Source of the DNA: Caenorhabditis remanei
Lineage: Eukaryota; Nematoda; Chromadorea; Rhabditida; Rhabditidae
Length of the DNA: 64,000 nt
Reading direction: 5' to 3'
Assembly: GCF_010183535.1 (NCBI RefSeq)
Contig: NC_071331.1
Span: 12,648,001-12,712,000 of the forward strand
Below are positions 9,562 to 19,851 of this stretch, piece by piece. Position numbers and translations under genes: made by a program. Below the pieces are notes generated by a model. It did not search any database. It saw only the letters and a program-made list of their open reading frames with translations, and had not been told where the DNA came from. How positions within the stretch are numbered: the first letter of the stretch is position 1; the number at the start of each line of letters is the position of its first letter.

Positions 9562-12362
9562 ATGTTCGCAATTGCTCACAATTCGATCCTCCGGGATTCA
9601 TTGGCCGGAATTCTTCAATTGAGCCCCGAAAGAGTTTTTGATGAGTACAGACCACCACCATTCACAGGTTTGTTACATATATGAAAATCATTACATTATT
9701 TTTTTTTAATAAAGCTTAAAAGAGAATCTAGGATACTTTATCCGAATATAAAATACTCTTGAAACCGTAATAATGTTTCAGGTAACCTTGTCGTTGGAGT
9801 TGAAGATCTTCGCGACGCCAATCTCCGTTTTGCAGTCAGATATTTTCTTGCAAATGTGAGGAACTACCCTACTAGGAGGACTGAAGTCATATTTTTTTAT
9901 TTCAGATTCTGATACTTCAGAAAATTCTGAACAACTTTCATCATTGGAGCATGTGCTAAAAATTGCTCTAAATGCCCTAAATTCACGTTTTCCCGGCTCA
10001 AAAGGAGCCTAGATGGAAGAGTTTTTCCACGCGAATTTCTCCCTCCGTGTAGTCCTCTCGGACAAATTTATTTATTTATTTTTTTTTATTTTTCGTTTTC
10101 TTGCTTTTTTCAACAAAATTCCGTGTTTTTTTCAATTTATATCGTAAAAAACACGAACATTTGTTGAAAAAGGCAAAAAAACGAAAAATCGAGAAATTAA
10201 AAGAATTAATTTTGTCCGAGAGGACTACACGGGGGCAAAAATTCGCGTGAGAAAACTCTTCCACGAAAGCTCAATTTGAGCAGGGAAAACGTGAATTTAG
10301 GGCATTTAGAGCGATTTTTAGAACATGCTCCAATGATGAAAGTTGTTCAGAATTTTCTGAAGTATCAGAATCTAAAATAAAAATATATGACTTCAGTCCT
10401 CCTTTAATAAAACGACAAAATTTCCAGGTTGAGAAGAATATTTCGTTGTTCATTGTAAAGCAGGAATGGAGTGAGAACGACGAGAAGTTCTTCGATGATC
10501 TCGTGAAGACCGAATATCGAAGAGCTCATGACTTGAATCAAGTCGCTATTGACCGTGTCAAGTGAGTATATCCTGAAAAGAAGGCATATGAATATCCAAA
10601 TTTTACAGTAAGCTACCGGAGAACGATTGGAAGAATGATAGATTGGACCAGTTGAACGAGTGGAGGACCATTCCAGCAATCAATTACAGCTTGCTCACAC
10701 TCAATGATAACTTGAAAGTGAGAAAATTATCATTTTTATCACGCCTACTAATTTATCGCGTCTACCGATAGAAGATAATAAACCACGATTCAATACCTTT
10801 CTGAAACAGTAATAAATTGTGTATAATTCCAGAATCAAATCGACAGTTTCGCCAAAGTGACAGCGTGTGCAATCTCTGATGACGACGAACAATTGACCAG
10901 CAAACCACCGGTACTCCACTGGACAGCTGATCCATTGGAAGGAGAGATTCAATTCATTGCTCAATTGAATTTCCCGCTCTCTGGACCAGACGACTCGACT
11001 TTTCGAGAGATCTGTCGACTTTTGAAGCCTCATTTCGAGAGTTGTTACGAGTGGACTGGAGGAATTCTGTTGACAAGTGAACCTGTCAGATTGCATGTTC
11101 AGAGATTCAGTGATACACAAATCGAGTTCGCTGCCAGGATTTGTGTTGATGAGTTAGAAGGTTTGTTTTTGCTGGAATAACAATTTGAAAAATCAAGAAA
11201 CTAAAAATGAGTTTGTGAAAAAAAAAAAGTTTTCATTGTTGACAGGCGCACGGTAACTCAAAAACGGAAAAATTGATTGTAGAAAAATAATGGAAATTTT
11301 CCTAGCATGTTAACTAACAATTTAAGTTGCTGTTGAAATGATAACTCGGAAAGGTTGTTAACTGAAATGTCTAGTTCAGTACAGTCATTCTGAAACCCCT
11401 CATGCTGAAGCCAATAAAATGAAAATAGAGTGATGAGCCAGTAATAATGACTTATCCTTCTCCGTCTCTTCAAAAAGTTTCGGAAAAATGAGAAATCGTC
11501 CATTTTTTGACAGTGAATCCAATTTCGAATGTTTTTTTTGAAACATCCTGAAGCCAAATTGTGCAGAGATTTCAAAAAAAAGTCCTGGATAGTTCCAAAG
11601 AAATTCCAAGCAAGTTGAAGTGTAAAAACCATATTTTTGAAACACGAAAAAAAGAGAGTTTCAGGAGACGAAGCGGATCGACCAATGCGTTTCATTTGGC
11701 CATATCTTGCAGTTTCATTGAAACAAGCAGTCCAAGTGCTCTCCGAGCATCCACATCTTCAGTACTCGGTTAGTTCTAATTTAGTCTAAACTTCAGATCA
11801 TTTCTGGAATTTATTAGTTCAAAATAGAGAAATTTTCCAGATCTCATTCGTCCCATTCGGCACAATTTTCTTCAAATCCAAGGAAATCGAGGCTCGAGTT
11901 TTCGATGCAACCGTCTTCTGTTCGACTGCTTTGAAATACGAAAAAGTCGGTTTCCGTGTCGGAGACGCAGTTCATCATGTCGATATTGCTCATATCTTTC
12001 CGGATGGAACATATCCATCACTTTCACGTCTTCTATCAATGAATCCTCCATCTCCGAAATTCTCTCGTCCTGATTCTGTTAATGATTCAGTGTCTCCTTC
12101 TCTTATATCTGAACCACCGACTCCTGGAGGACTCGCGGCTCCTCATAACAGAGGAAGACGAGTTTCTTTCGGTCAGTTTCCCTTTTTTTTTTTTTTAATA
12201 ATTCAACGCTATTTTGTTTCAGGAACCATAAAACTAATGTCCGATGCTCCATCGAATCCAGAAATTCCAATTTTGAATGGAAATGACGACGGCGGAGTGA
12301 AGACAGTTGACGCCTTCATCGATAAGATGCTTCAACAGACAATGGATCAGTTGGCAGTTTGA
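9562..12362 (+). CDS. Unrecognised 441-aa protein, eight exons
   Basis: Joined exons 9562-9667, 9782-9855, 10428-10561, 10609-10717, 10833-11160, 11665-11768, 11841-12171 and 12223-12362 keep one frame and give 441 residues from MFAIAHNSIL to the stop at 12362. All introns are GT-AG. I do not recognise the family. The protein looks soluble: no signal peptide or membrane segment, a central part rich in acidic and aromatic residues, and a Ser/Pro-rich low-complexity segment (about residues 345-390, with SPKFSRPDS and SEPPTPGG) before the C-terminus. The start is the first ATG of the open exon, about 45 bp after a possible trans-splice acceptor (tcttcag, ends about 9514). Intron 2 is expanded by a foldback element (9874-10403). 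The gene is convergent with RPP30, 276 bp apart. Confidence 0.8.
9874..10403. repeat. Foldback (inverted-repeat) element in intron 2
   Basis: The sequence beginning aggaggactgaagtcata at 9874 returns as its reverse complement ending at 10403. The arms are about 260 bp each and meet near 10140 with a loop of only about 13 nt (around the repeated cgtgttttt / aaaaacacg). Arms differ by scattered substitutions and small indels. This is a MITE-like or foldback element wholly inside an intron of the host gene, so the pre-mRNA would carry a long hairpin. Confidence 0.85.
10802..10809 (-). promoter_or_regulatory. Candidate 21U-RNA promoter core
   Basis: ATTACTGTTTCA on the minus strand, antisense inside an intron of the 441-aa gene. 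CGGT puts the predicted 5' U at 10764, 38 nt downstream. Confidence 0.5.
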
Positions 12363-12638
12363 TCTGATATTTAGACAAACATATTTATTTTTCATGAAAG
12401 GAAAAACAACAAAAAACCTTTTTTCTCTATGCAAACGTTTTTCTAATTTTTATTTTCTTTCTTTTGTTTATTGAATTTGAATAAAACCGATTGATAGAGA
12501 AAACAGAAAAGTGAATGAAACAATTGGGATGAAAGTGGGGAAATGGTGGCGGCAAAATGGAAACGATAACAGTAACAAGAAACAAAAAATCATAACAAAA
12601 TGAAGAGAAATTGAATAAGTTCATAATGCTAATGTGGG
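12363..12638. other. 3' UTRs of two convergent genes
   Basis: The interval between the + strand stop at 12362 and the - strand stop at 12639 carries an AATAAA-type signal for the + gene (about 12479) and TTTATT, the minus-strand signal, at about 12468. The two 3' UTRs probably overlap. Confidence 0.6.
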
Positions 12639-14387
12639 TTACGAAGATGATGACGACGTGGTGGGAGCGTTGGAATCGGAGGAAGAAGATGCTGCTTTGG
12701 ATGCTTTGATCCTTTTCATCTGAAGTAAGAGTTAGATTGATGTTTTTTGAAGGTTTTACAGCCGGAATAGCTGATTGTACTGCATATATGAATGCGCAAT
12801 TTCGTTGTTTCGATAACTTTTACCATTAAACCAACTTCACCGAAAAGGAAACTAAATGTAATGTTTTTCCAACAACTCACCATTTCATTTGCATTTTTCG
12901 TTGCTTGCAGAAGAGCTTGATATTGTGAATGGTTCATTCTAACATCAATCGGCGGTGGTACTACTTTCTCTATTTTTTCTTCTTTCTCCTCTCCATTTTT
13001 AACTCCTTCTGTATCTTTTTCTTCGTCTTCTTTATGAATTCCCGCCAATTTTTCCGCTTCACTCAACTTCATCGAACATACATCTCCGTTTCCAGTTCCA
13101 CGACATTCCGCTTGAAGGAGAAGGTTCTTCGGGAATCCGGAAATCATTTTTCTTGCTTCGTTGTTGGCAACTCCCCAAAGTAAAGACATATTCATGACGT
13201 CGACGGGGGAACGGAGATCGAGCATTGTTTCGGCGCCGGAGGAGAAGATTACGTTTTTTGATTTGAGAGATCGAATGAGAACTCGGCCATTGAAAAGGGT
13301 CTGGAAACAAATTTACTGTTTTGCTGTTAAAATAATTTCAATTTCTTCTGTTTTGAAATTTGTTTTACATTTCTTCTAGTCGCTGGCATCAAACTTTCCG
13401 CATATGCAATTTCATAGAAAACTCCGTCGTTTCGAATTCGATCCATAACTTTCGACATTGACAGCCACTTCCCCTACAATTCAGCATGCTTTCCTCGTTT
13501 TCTACTCAATAACTCACTCTTTTTTCTTCTAAATGATCGATGGTGATAATGTCGAAAAGCTCAGTTTTCCTAGCCAGCGTATCCAGAACTGCTGGTTCTC
13601 CCGGACGAATGGCGACGATGTCGTAAGACTGAAAGAATTAATTTAGGTGATTTTCTTAAATAGGAATCTTACAAGAATAGTTGGATGAATGAATACTTTG
13701 TTAATAACGACTTGTTCGTTGGCAGTGAAAGTGACTCTGCTGAATTGACGAAATACTTTTCCACGTTTTTCGAGATCGGAAGTGTTCAGTTGTGAGATAT
13801 CAACATAATGTGGTGGAGGAATTAACTTTTTCTTCTGAAAATTTGAATATTTATGTATTCGGCCGAATTCGGTAAGAAATCAATGTTCTTACTAAAATTC
13901 CGGCAATTCCATCAGCCAATTCGTCTTTTCTTTGTTGCTTCTTCTTTTTCTTTTTCGGTGGTTCACCATCTGTACCAGATTGGTTTGCGGGAGTCCACAG
14001 CGCATCAAGCTGCAAAACAAAAATATCTAGATTTTAGAATACTATTTTCAACCCAAACCTCTGTATAATAATCAGAAATGTCTCCTAATTCCATATTGAT
14101 AGCAACGGCGTCGTAACCCATTCGAATCGCTCGTTTCACCATTGCTAACGTGCTGAAAAAGAATAAATGATAAATTTTACAAATATTTCAGTAACAACTC
14201 ACTTTTCTGGGTTGATATGCTTGATATTGAGGTCGGCATACTGAAATGTTGTTTCCGGAGTCATTGGTGTGAATTCCATGTGTCTGAAATATGTATTTTT
14301 GACACGTCTTGACTATATAAAATTTAAAATAGGATAATTTAAATAAGTAACTCACTTTTTTCGTGTTTTTGGCTCCGCTTCTGACAT
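12639..14387 (-). CDS. RPP30: Ribonuclease P/MRP protein subunit p30 (RPP30 homologue)
   Basis: Nine exons (14356-14387, 14203-14283, 14059-14152, 13893-14009, 13673-13834, 13518-13628, 13369-13473, 12881-13300, 12639-12719) give 400 residues. The sequence follows the p30 plan of a PHP-like barrel: VKRAIRMGYDAVAIN near the N-terminus, then SYDIVAIRPG, a partner-binding core with FDIITIDHLE, GVFYEIAYA, the segment NVIFSSGAE, then DLRSPVDVMNMSLLWGV and a C-terminal part. In archaea and eukaryotes p30 is a core protein of RNase P, which removes the 5' leader of tRNA precursors, and of RNase MRP; the site of action is nuclear/nucleolar. The protein is longer than the usual roughly 270 residues because of a Lys-rich insert (PPKKKKKKQQRKDE) and an acidic, Ser-rich C-terminal extension. 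Start: the only ATG of the first exon. Confidence 0.93.
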
Positions 14388-15484
14388 CTTTACGTTTTTT
14401 ATCGAACGAACACGAAGAAACTAATAAAAATTAACTGAAAACCTTTGCAACGACACTCCGGAATAACGGCGGCGCGTGTTGTTTACCGTAAATCCACACT
14501 TACGCGAAGTATTTACGTTAACGTAGGTAACATTCTTTAAGGTTTTGTGTGTACACATGTGTTAATTTCTCGGGAAAAGTTCGAAAAGTGATATGATTTA
14601 TTGATTTCATCATAAATAAGCGTATTAATCAGCAGGAGACCTATCACTGTCTGCAAAATACGATTTTTCAAATCTGTACACACTTCAGATTACAATATTC
14701 TATCAGTACATAAGGCATTTCTTCGAAGTTCAAAATTTCTGACCCATCTGAAAATTTTGAACCCTTGTTTTCGAACTAGCCACGCGAGGAACATACTGTT
14801 TGCTCCGTGTGTCTTCGTTGTGCATTGCTCCCGACAAAAGTCTCAAAGACCATTGGAGCACATCACAAAAGAAAAGAAAAGTGTGCCAACAAGTAATACT
14901 TGTCACTATTTCAAAGAAAATTGCCGTCCGTTTGATGGCGAGACTAAAAATAACGATGAGCATTGGTGCTTTGAGTAATAAAAAGAGGTTGTTAACAAGT
15001 TGTACTGCACACAAACCACGAGTAGCCAATGGAACTTTGGTGATGGTAGATTGGAATAGAGTGCTCGAAAGATCAGTACTAAAGTAATTGACAGTTTACA
15101 AAGATAGAGACAAAGATCGAAAATCCAAAGTCAGAGCAAACAAGATGAATGAAATTTAGAACTGTTCTTTGAGACTCGACCGAGTTCTGTACAGACGACT
15201 CTGTTCAAAGGAGACGATGGAAAAGAGAGTGGGATCAATCTGATAGTGAGTACGTGGTGTGGTGAAAGTATTACTTTCTGATTGTCTGTAAAATCTCTGT
15301 AAATATCTCGAAAATGTCTCTTATGAACTTTAAAACAGTGTAATCAGAATGCGGCCAATAAAACTTTCAGATTATGCTCCAATTGCAATGATGGACATAA
15401 TTTTCATGCTATTTTTGATGTTCACAAATTTTTTATAAAAAAAAAATTAACGTCCAAATTCTAAAACTCAATTTGAGTTGAACG

Positions 15485-15492
15485 TGAAACAG
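15485..15492 (-). promoter_or_regulatory. Candidate 21U-RNA promoter core
   Basis: CTGTTTCA, intergenic. TAAT places a U at 15446 (39 nt); CGTT gives an alternative at 15449. Confidence 0.4.
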
Positions 15493-15851
15493 AAGATTAC
15501 TATAACTTGGTGTATATGTGAACAGCGCGGCACAGGAATTATTTAACTTTCTATAAAATGTTCCTGACGATCCTTCGTCCCTTTTTTAATTGTATGAAAC
15601 ATTTCTAAACCCGCTGATTCCAATATACATTTTTCTCAATGTTTGTTTTCAAATTAAACTGAAATCTTGCGTAATGAGTTTTTCTTTTTCGGTAGTTTAC
15701 CATCGCTGCCACGATGAACTCCTCTCACACCGGGCAAATATGATTCTGGTTCGTACTAGAATAGCCGATTCGTTCATTACAATAGCTTGGATCCCATCGA
15801 GACTGTAGTTGTGAAGTATCAGAAGAAGAAAAAAATCGAAAACTGCGTTTA

Positions 15852-16000
15852 TGGACCTACCCACGAAGAAACCTTTCCTACCCACGAACGCAAAATAATG
15901 CATTTTTATGGCAGAAAAATGCAAAAAATGCATTAAATTGCATTCGTGAATAGAATTAAATTGCATTAAATGGTACAAATTTTCTTCGTGGGTAGATCCA
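15852..16000. repeat. Short foldback (MITE-like), about 149 bp
   Basis: Ends are inverted copies: tggacctacccacgaaga on the left and tcttcgtgggtagatcca on the right, with one mismatch. The middle contains repeated gcattaaatt/ gcattttt units and a second copy of cctacccacgaa at about 15878. It has no coding capacity. Confidence 0.7.
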
Positions 16001-16731
16001 TTAGAAAGTTTCAGATTACTCACCACTCAAGAAAATGATGTAATGGAAAAGGATTACAAAAACTCTGAAATTGTTTATGTCAGATTTATCATCATGCCAG
16101 ATTGCGATGATGATATGAGAACACAACGAAACAGTGACCTATTCTCATTGAAGGCAAATGTATTTTTTTAGCCAGACAACAAAGAGTAACCACTAGAATT
16201 GAAATTGTATGAGGTCGACCAAGAGACTTGTGACTGTGCGAACTCATTTTAGGATATGTACATCAGACTACTTGAAACCATTTTCTTCATTACAACGGGT
16301 CTGATATCTATACGACATCTATATATTTCAGATATCGTGAGATTCGAGAAAAATAAAATAAAATCTTAATCAGAAAGTGTTTTCAAGGGAGAGTGCATTG
16401 TTTTTGATGTCTTACAGTAATCTCAGGAATCAATACTTTGTTTATGTCTTACTGTAGTTTGATTAAACTCCGCGCTCACTAAATTCTTCTCTAAAATAAT
16501 TGAATGTATGCCGTGGCAATCTTTAAAAGTGACTTCGAAGAACATTATTTGAGAAACCCCTACAATAGGAATAGTTCGAACAACTCTTTTCTTTTTTGCT
16601 TGACATTGTTTAACTGCGGCAAACATTTTGCAAAAACCTCGAAAACTGGCAGATGAGAAGTGAGAGAAGAACAAGATGAAGCTACAGTACCTTTGGGTAA
16701 CTCCGCCCACTTCTTACCTGGTATAAAACTA

Positions 16732-16738
16732 TTAGGGA
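16732..16738 (+). promoter_or_regulatory. TATA box of the proteoglycan-like gene
   Basis: TATAAAA lies about 47 bp before the ATG at 16785, a normal spacing for a gene with a short 5' UTR. Confidence 0.5.
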
Positions 16739-16784
16739 ACGGAAAGATAAAGTACTTGAATACGGCAGTGCACATTTGGAAGAA

Positions 16785-18157
16785 ATGCTTCGATTCTTGA
16801 CCTGTTCTCTTTTGATTTCAATGGCTTTGGTCTCGGCTAAAAGTCGATTCGGGAGACAGGCAGATGAGGTGAGACTTTTAAAAATTTTCAGAACTATATT
16901 GTCATCTGATCATGCAGATGAGATTTTAATTAAAATTTTCTTTTGGCAAAATCTTCTGAACACCTACAGTCATCATTACTTTCACTTTTAGAATTGACGA
17001 AACAGTAAACTTGTGCATTTTGAATCTAAAAGCACAAAGACTAAGAAAAATTGTAACTGATATCTGTTCTCTTTTTTTCATCTAACTTTTCAAGTACTTT
17101 TGTTTCATTGAACCTAACTTTCATCACTCTTTATTTCTATTTGTGTCTGAGAAAGTGCCAAAAGTGTCTCTCGTTTTGTTTGCACCGCTTTTCAAAAACT
17201 GTGAAAAGAGTATTTCAGTTCGTTTTGTATTTTGTGAATCACAAAAAAAAATGGTTAGACTACGACTAATTGTGTTGGCGGTTTGTAGTTATGAATCACT
17301 GTTTCAAGGGTAAAACAAGGATTGATAATGCTTCAGGAAAACTGATTTCAACGGTAAATCATAAAGATTTTCAGACACTCACCGACTCTGAGGGATCGGG
17401 CCTTCAATTCATAAACTTTGATGAGGGATCTGCATCAAATCCAATTGTTGCGAGAGATCAAGAGAGATCTGGAATGATGTATGATGAAGAAGGTTCTGGA
17501 AACACACTTCTTTTTGATTCGGAGGCTCCGATTCAAGTGACGAATGTGACTGGAACTCAAGCTGAACCATCTGCACAATCCAATGTCCTCAATCAATCCA
17601 TCAATATTACTGGTGAGTTCTGATTATTTTATGTCTGTCGAGAAATTAAACAACTCGACTAAACAACAGAGGCTAATATAAAACAACTGAAACAGTGAAA
17701 ACTAGTCAACTTCAAAAAGTGACACGTGTCATAAACTTGCAGATAGTGACGCGGAAACCTTGGTGATCACAGTGCATTTGCCGCAAAAAACGACGAGTCA
17801 GCTGCTCGACGATCTCAAAGACGATACTGCTCAACAGGTTAGTTGAATTGAATTTTGAAAATTTTGAGAGAACGTTTTTTAAAAATTTTTTTGGTAGGTT
17901 GGAATATACGGAAGAAGTCAGATTTGCTTCAGTGTTGCTATATGTTTTTACTAGATTCCCAAAAATTTTCCGCATTTTAAGTAATTTAGATAACAATCAT
18001 AATTAGATCATCAAGAAAGTTCATAAAAGTAAGAATTTTCAAAGAAACCTAATATTCTTTTCAGACCAACCCACTGAATACATTGGACATAGCTGTCTCA
18101 TTGACCAGTGTTTTGAACGAACTTCTCGGACGGATTCAGGATGCAACCAATCAATAA
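16785..18157 (+). CDS. Small secreted chondroitin-proteoglycan-like protein
   Basis: Four exons (16785-16868, 17375-17612, 17743-17837, 18065-18157) give 169 residues. The N-terminus MLRFLTCSLLISMALVSA is a clear signal peptide. Exon 2 carries Ser-Gly sites in acidic context, DSEGSG and DEEGSG, with DEGSA and ERSG nearby. These are the attachment pattern for chondroitin chains in Caenorhabditis CPG proteins. Possible N-glycosylation sites are NVT, NQS and NIT. The C-terminal half (VITVHLPQKTTSQLLDDL and a Leu-rich end) is not a chitin-binding domain, so this resembles the small CPG proteins without that domain. The ATG at 16785 is chosen because it begins the signal peptide and follows the TATA box. 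Exon 1 joins exon 2 over a 506-bp intron; an extra small exon there cannot be ruled out. A family assignment is an inference from the SG motifs. Confidence 0.7.
16998..17005 (-). promoter_or_regulatory. Candidate 21U-RNA promoter with variant core CTGTTTCG
   Basis: TTACTGTTTCG, antisense in the first intron of the proteoglycan-like gene; TGTT places a U at 16959, 39 nt downstream. A second CTGTTTCG at 16127 (-) has TGAT with U at 16088, also 39 nt, and CTGTTTCC at 56145 (-) has TATT with U at 56106, 39 nt. Confidence 0.35.
17299..17306 (+). promoter_or_regulatory. Candidate 21U-RNA promoter core
   Basis: CACTGTTTCA in the first intron of the proteoglycan-like gene, sense. TGAT places a U at 17346, 40 nt downstream. 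Confidence 0.5.
17688..17695 (-). promoter_or_regulatory. Candidate 21U-RNA promoter core
   Basis: TTCACTGTTTCA, antisense in intron 2 of the proteoglycan-like gene. TGTT places a U at 17649, 39 nt downstream. Confidence 0.5.
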
Positions 18158-18473
18158 AATAATCAAAACGACCCAAAAAACTCTCTTATTTTCACCCGCT
18201 GAAAATCTGAAACCCCTAAAAACCTCTCCGATTGGTGCTTCGATTGTCTTCCCAGAAGTGAAAAACACAAACTTTGTACGTATTATGTCGGCTATCTTGC
18301 CATTCCTTTGTCTCTTTTTTTCTTATCCCAATAAACGTTCATTGATGTCTCTTATCACTCTCCCTTCTCTCTTTTCAGTTATCATTTCGTGTGCCCGTAT
18401 TTCGTAGACACAGAAAGGTCAGACCACTACTTGAGTGAGAAAACGCACTCATTCTATTCAATATTCTTTGAAA

Positions 18474-19732
18474 ATGCTGCCACCAACTGTCACAAAACAA
18501 GAACTTCTTTCCAACTTTGACACGTTCGTTTTCGATGCGGACGGAGTTTTGTGGACTGGAGATATTCCTATTCCTGGAGCAGCTGATTGGATCAATACAC
18601 TTCTCGATGACCCGGAAAAAAGTGTTTTCATAACCACTAATAACTCAACGAAAACTTTGGACCAATATATGTGAGTGATTGGGTAATCGATTTCAGATTA
18701 GAGTGTTAAGAACTAATATTTAAAGAAGTTCTAATTCGAGTTTCACAATTTTCACTGTTTTTGAAGTGACAAATCTTGAAAATGCAATGGTTCCTGATTG
18801 GCTCGCATCCATTTCAACTGAATTCCAGGCAAAAAGTATCAAAAATGGGATTCGGTCGACTTGGAAAACAAAACCTTCTTAGTCCCGCTATTGTTTTATG
18901 TGATTATTTCAAAAGGAATGCGGAGAAATTCAAGCATCAATGGATCTATCTGATAGGAGTGGAGAACCTGAAACACAGTTTGGAAGAAGGAGGCGGAGTC
19001 AAGTGTTTTGGGACTGGTGTAGATCATAAAGATGACTATACAGAAGGAGATTTTATTAATGAAGTTGATGTCGCTTCAAAAGTTCCGAAAGCTGTTGTTG
19101 TGAGCTTTGATTCATGTTTTAGGTGAGTCACTGTTTCAGAAAAGATTTGAAAAACTAGAGTAAACTCGGTTTGAATTTACAACTTTTCTAGCTACCCGAA
19201 ACTGATGAAATGTGCGAATTTCCTTTCGGATCCATCTGTAGAGTTCCTAGTTTGCAACGAAGATACAACATTCCCTGGACCTGTCCCTGGAATGATTCTA
19301 CCTGAAACTGGACCATGGTCTGCTGCGATTCAAAATGTATCCGGGCGGAAACCGGATATTGTCTTTGGAAAACCTCACAAGGAGATGGCAAACTTCTTGA
19401 AGTCGAGAGTGGATCCAGGAAGGTTTGATTCTCGGAGAACAGTGATGTTTGGAGATCGATTGGACACCGATATGATGTTCGGAAAGAATAATGGGTGAGT
19501 ATTTGTTGAACTGAAAAATACATATTATGCTGTTTCAAAAAGAGCATACATATGTCTGATCACCTTAACATTGGTTTTTGCTTTTATAGACTTTCAAATT
19601 GATAGAAATTTCAGATTCACAACTGTTTGGATGCAGACTGGAGTCAATACTGTTCTGGATATTGAGAAGGCTCGACAGGCTGGAGAGCTGTCGAAAATTC
19701 CAGATTTGACATGCAGATTTTCAGAATTTTAA
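18474..19732 (+). CDS. pgph: HAD-superfamily phosphatase, phosphoglycolate phosphatase-like (PGPH family)
   Basis: Four exons (18474-18670, 18829-19122, 19192-19494, 19615-19732) give 303 residues, the usual length of eukaryotic phosphoglycolate/4-nitrophenyl phosphatases. Motif I is FVFDADGVLW, with nucleophile D21 and acid/base D23. Motif II is in FITTNNSTK. The motif III lysine is in FGKPHKEM and the motif IV acidic pair in FGDRLDTDMMFG. Between motifs II and III is the type IIA cap. Proteins of this family dephosphorylate 2-phosphoglycolate and related toxic side products of glycolysis in the cytosol. The ATG at 18474 is the first in frame. A conserved GT-AG intron set and intact catalytic residues argue that the gene is functional. 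Two CTGTTTCA cores lie in introns 2 and 3, in the sense direction. Confidence 0.93.
19131..19138 (+). promoter_or_regulatory. CTGTTTCA core, weak 21U candidate
   Basis: TCACTGTTTCA in intron 2 of the phosphatase gene, but no YRNT at the expected spacing (nearest at 32 nt). Confidence 0.25.
19530..19537 (+). promoter_or_regulatory. Candidate 21U-RNA promoter core
   Basis: CTGTTTCA in intron 3 of the phosphatase gene, sense. TGGT places a U at 19575, 38 nt downstream. Confidence 0.45.
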
Positions 19733-19851
19733 TTACTTTATTTCTGAATAAGATTATCGACAATTGAAAAAATAAATTAGGGATCGATATACTTCTTAAA
19801 GGAGAATAAAAAATGAGATCAAATTAAAGTTAACATCCCGATAATTGAAAT
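19733..19851. other. 3' UTRs of convergent genes
   Basis: Only 119 bp separate the two stops. AATAAA at about 19771 serves the + gene; the minus gene's signal is not clear. Confidence 0.5.

Larger units (their letters stand above)
14388..16784. other. Intergenic, no supported gene; contains a small foldback
   Basis: About 2.4 kb between RPP30 and the proteoglycan-like gene. Overlapping ORFs of 70-100 codons occur on both strands at 14730-15090 with no coding bias I can see. A foldback lies at 15852-16000. A CTGTTTCA core (15485, minus) and a CTGTTTCG core (16127, minus) are present. Confidence 0.5.

Noticed and set aside
10701..11120. 139-codon open frame on the minus strand
   Set aside because: It lies opposite exons of the 441-aa gene and mirrors their codons; it is a shadow frame.
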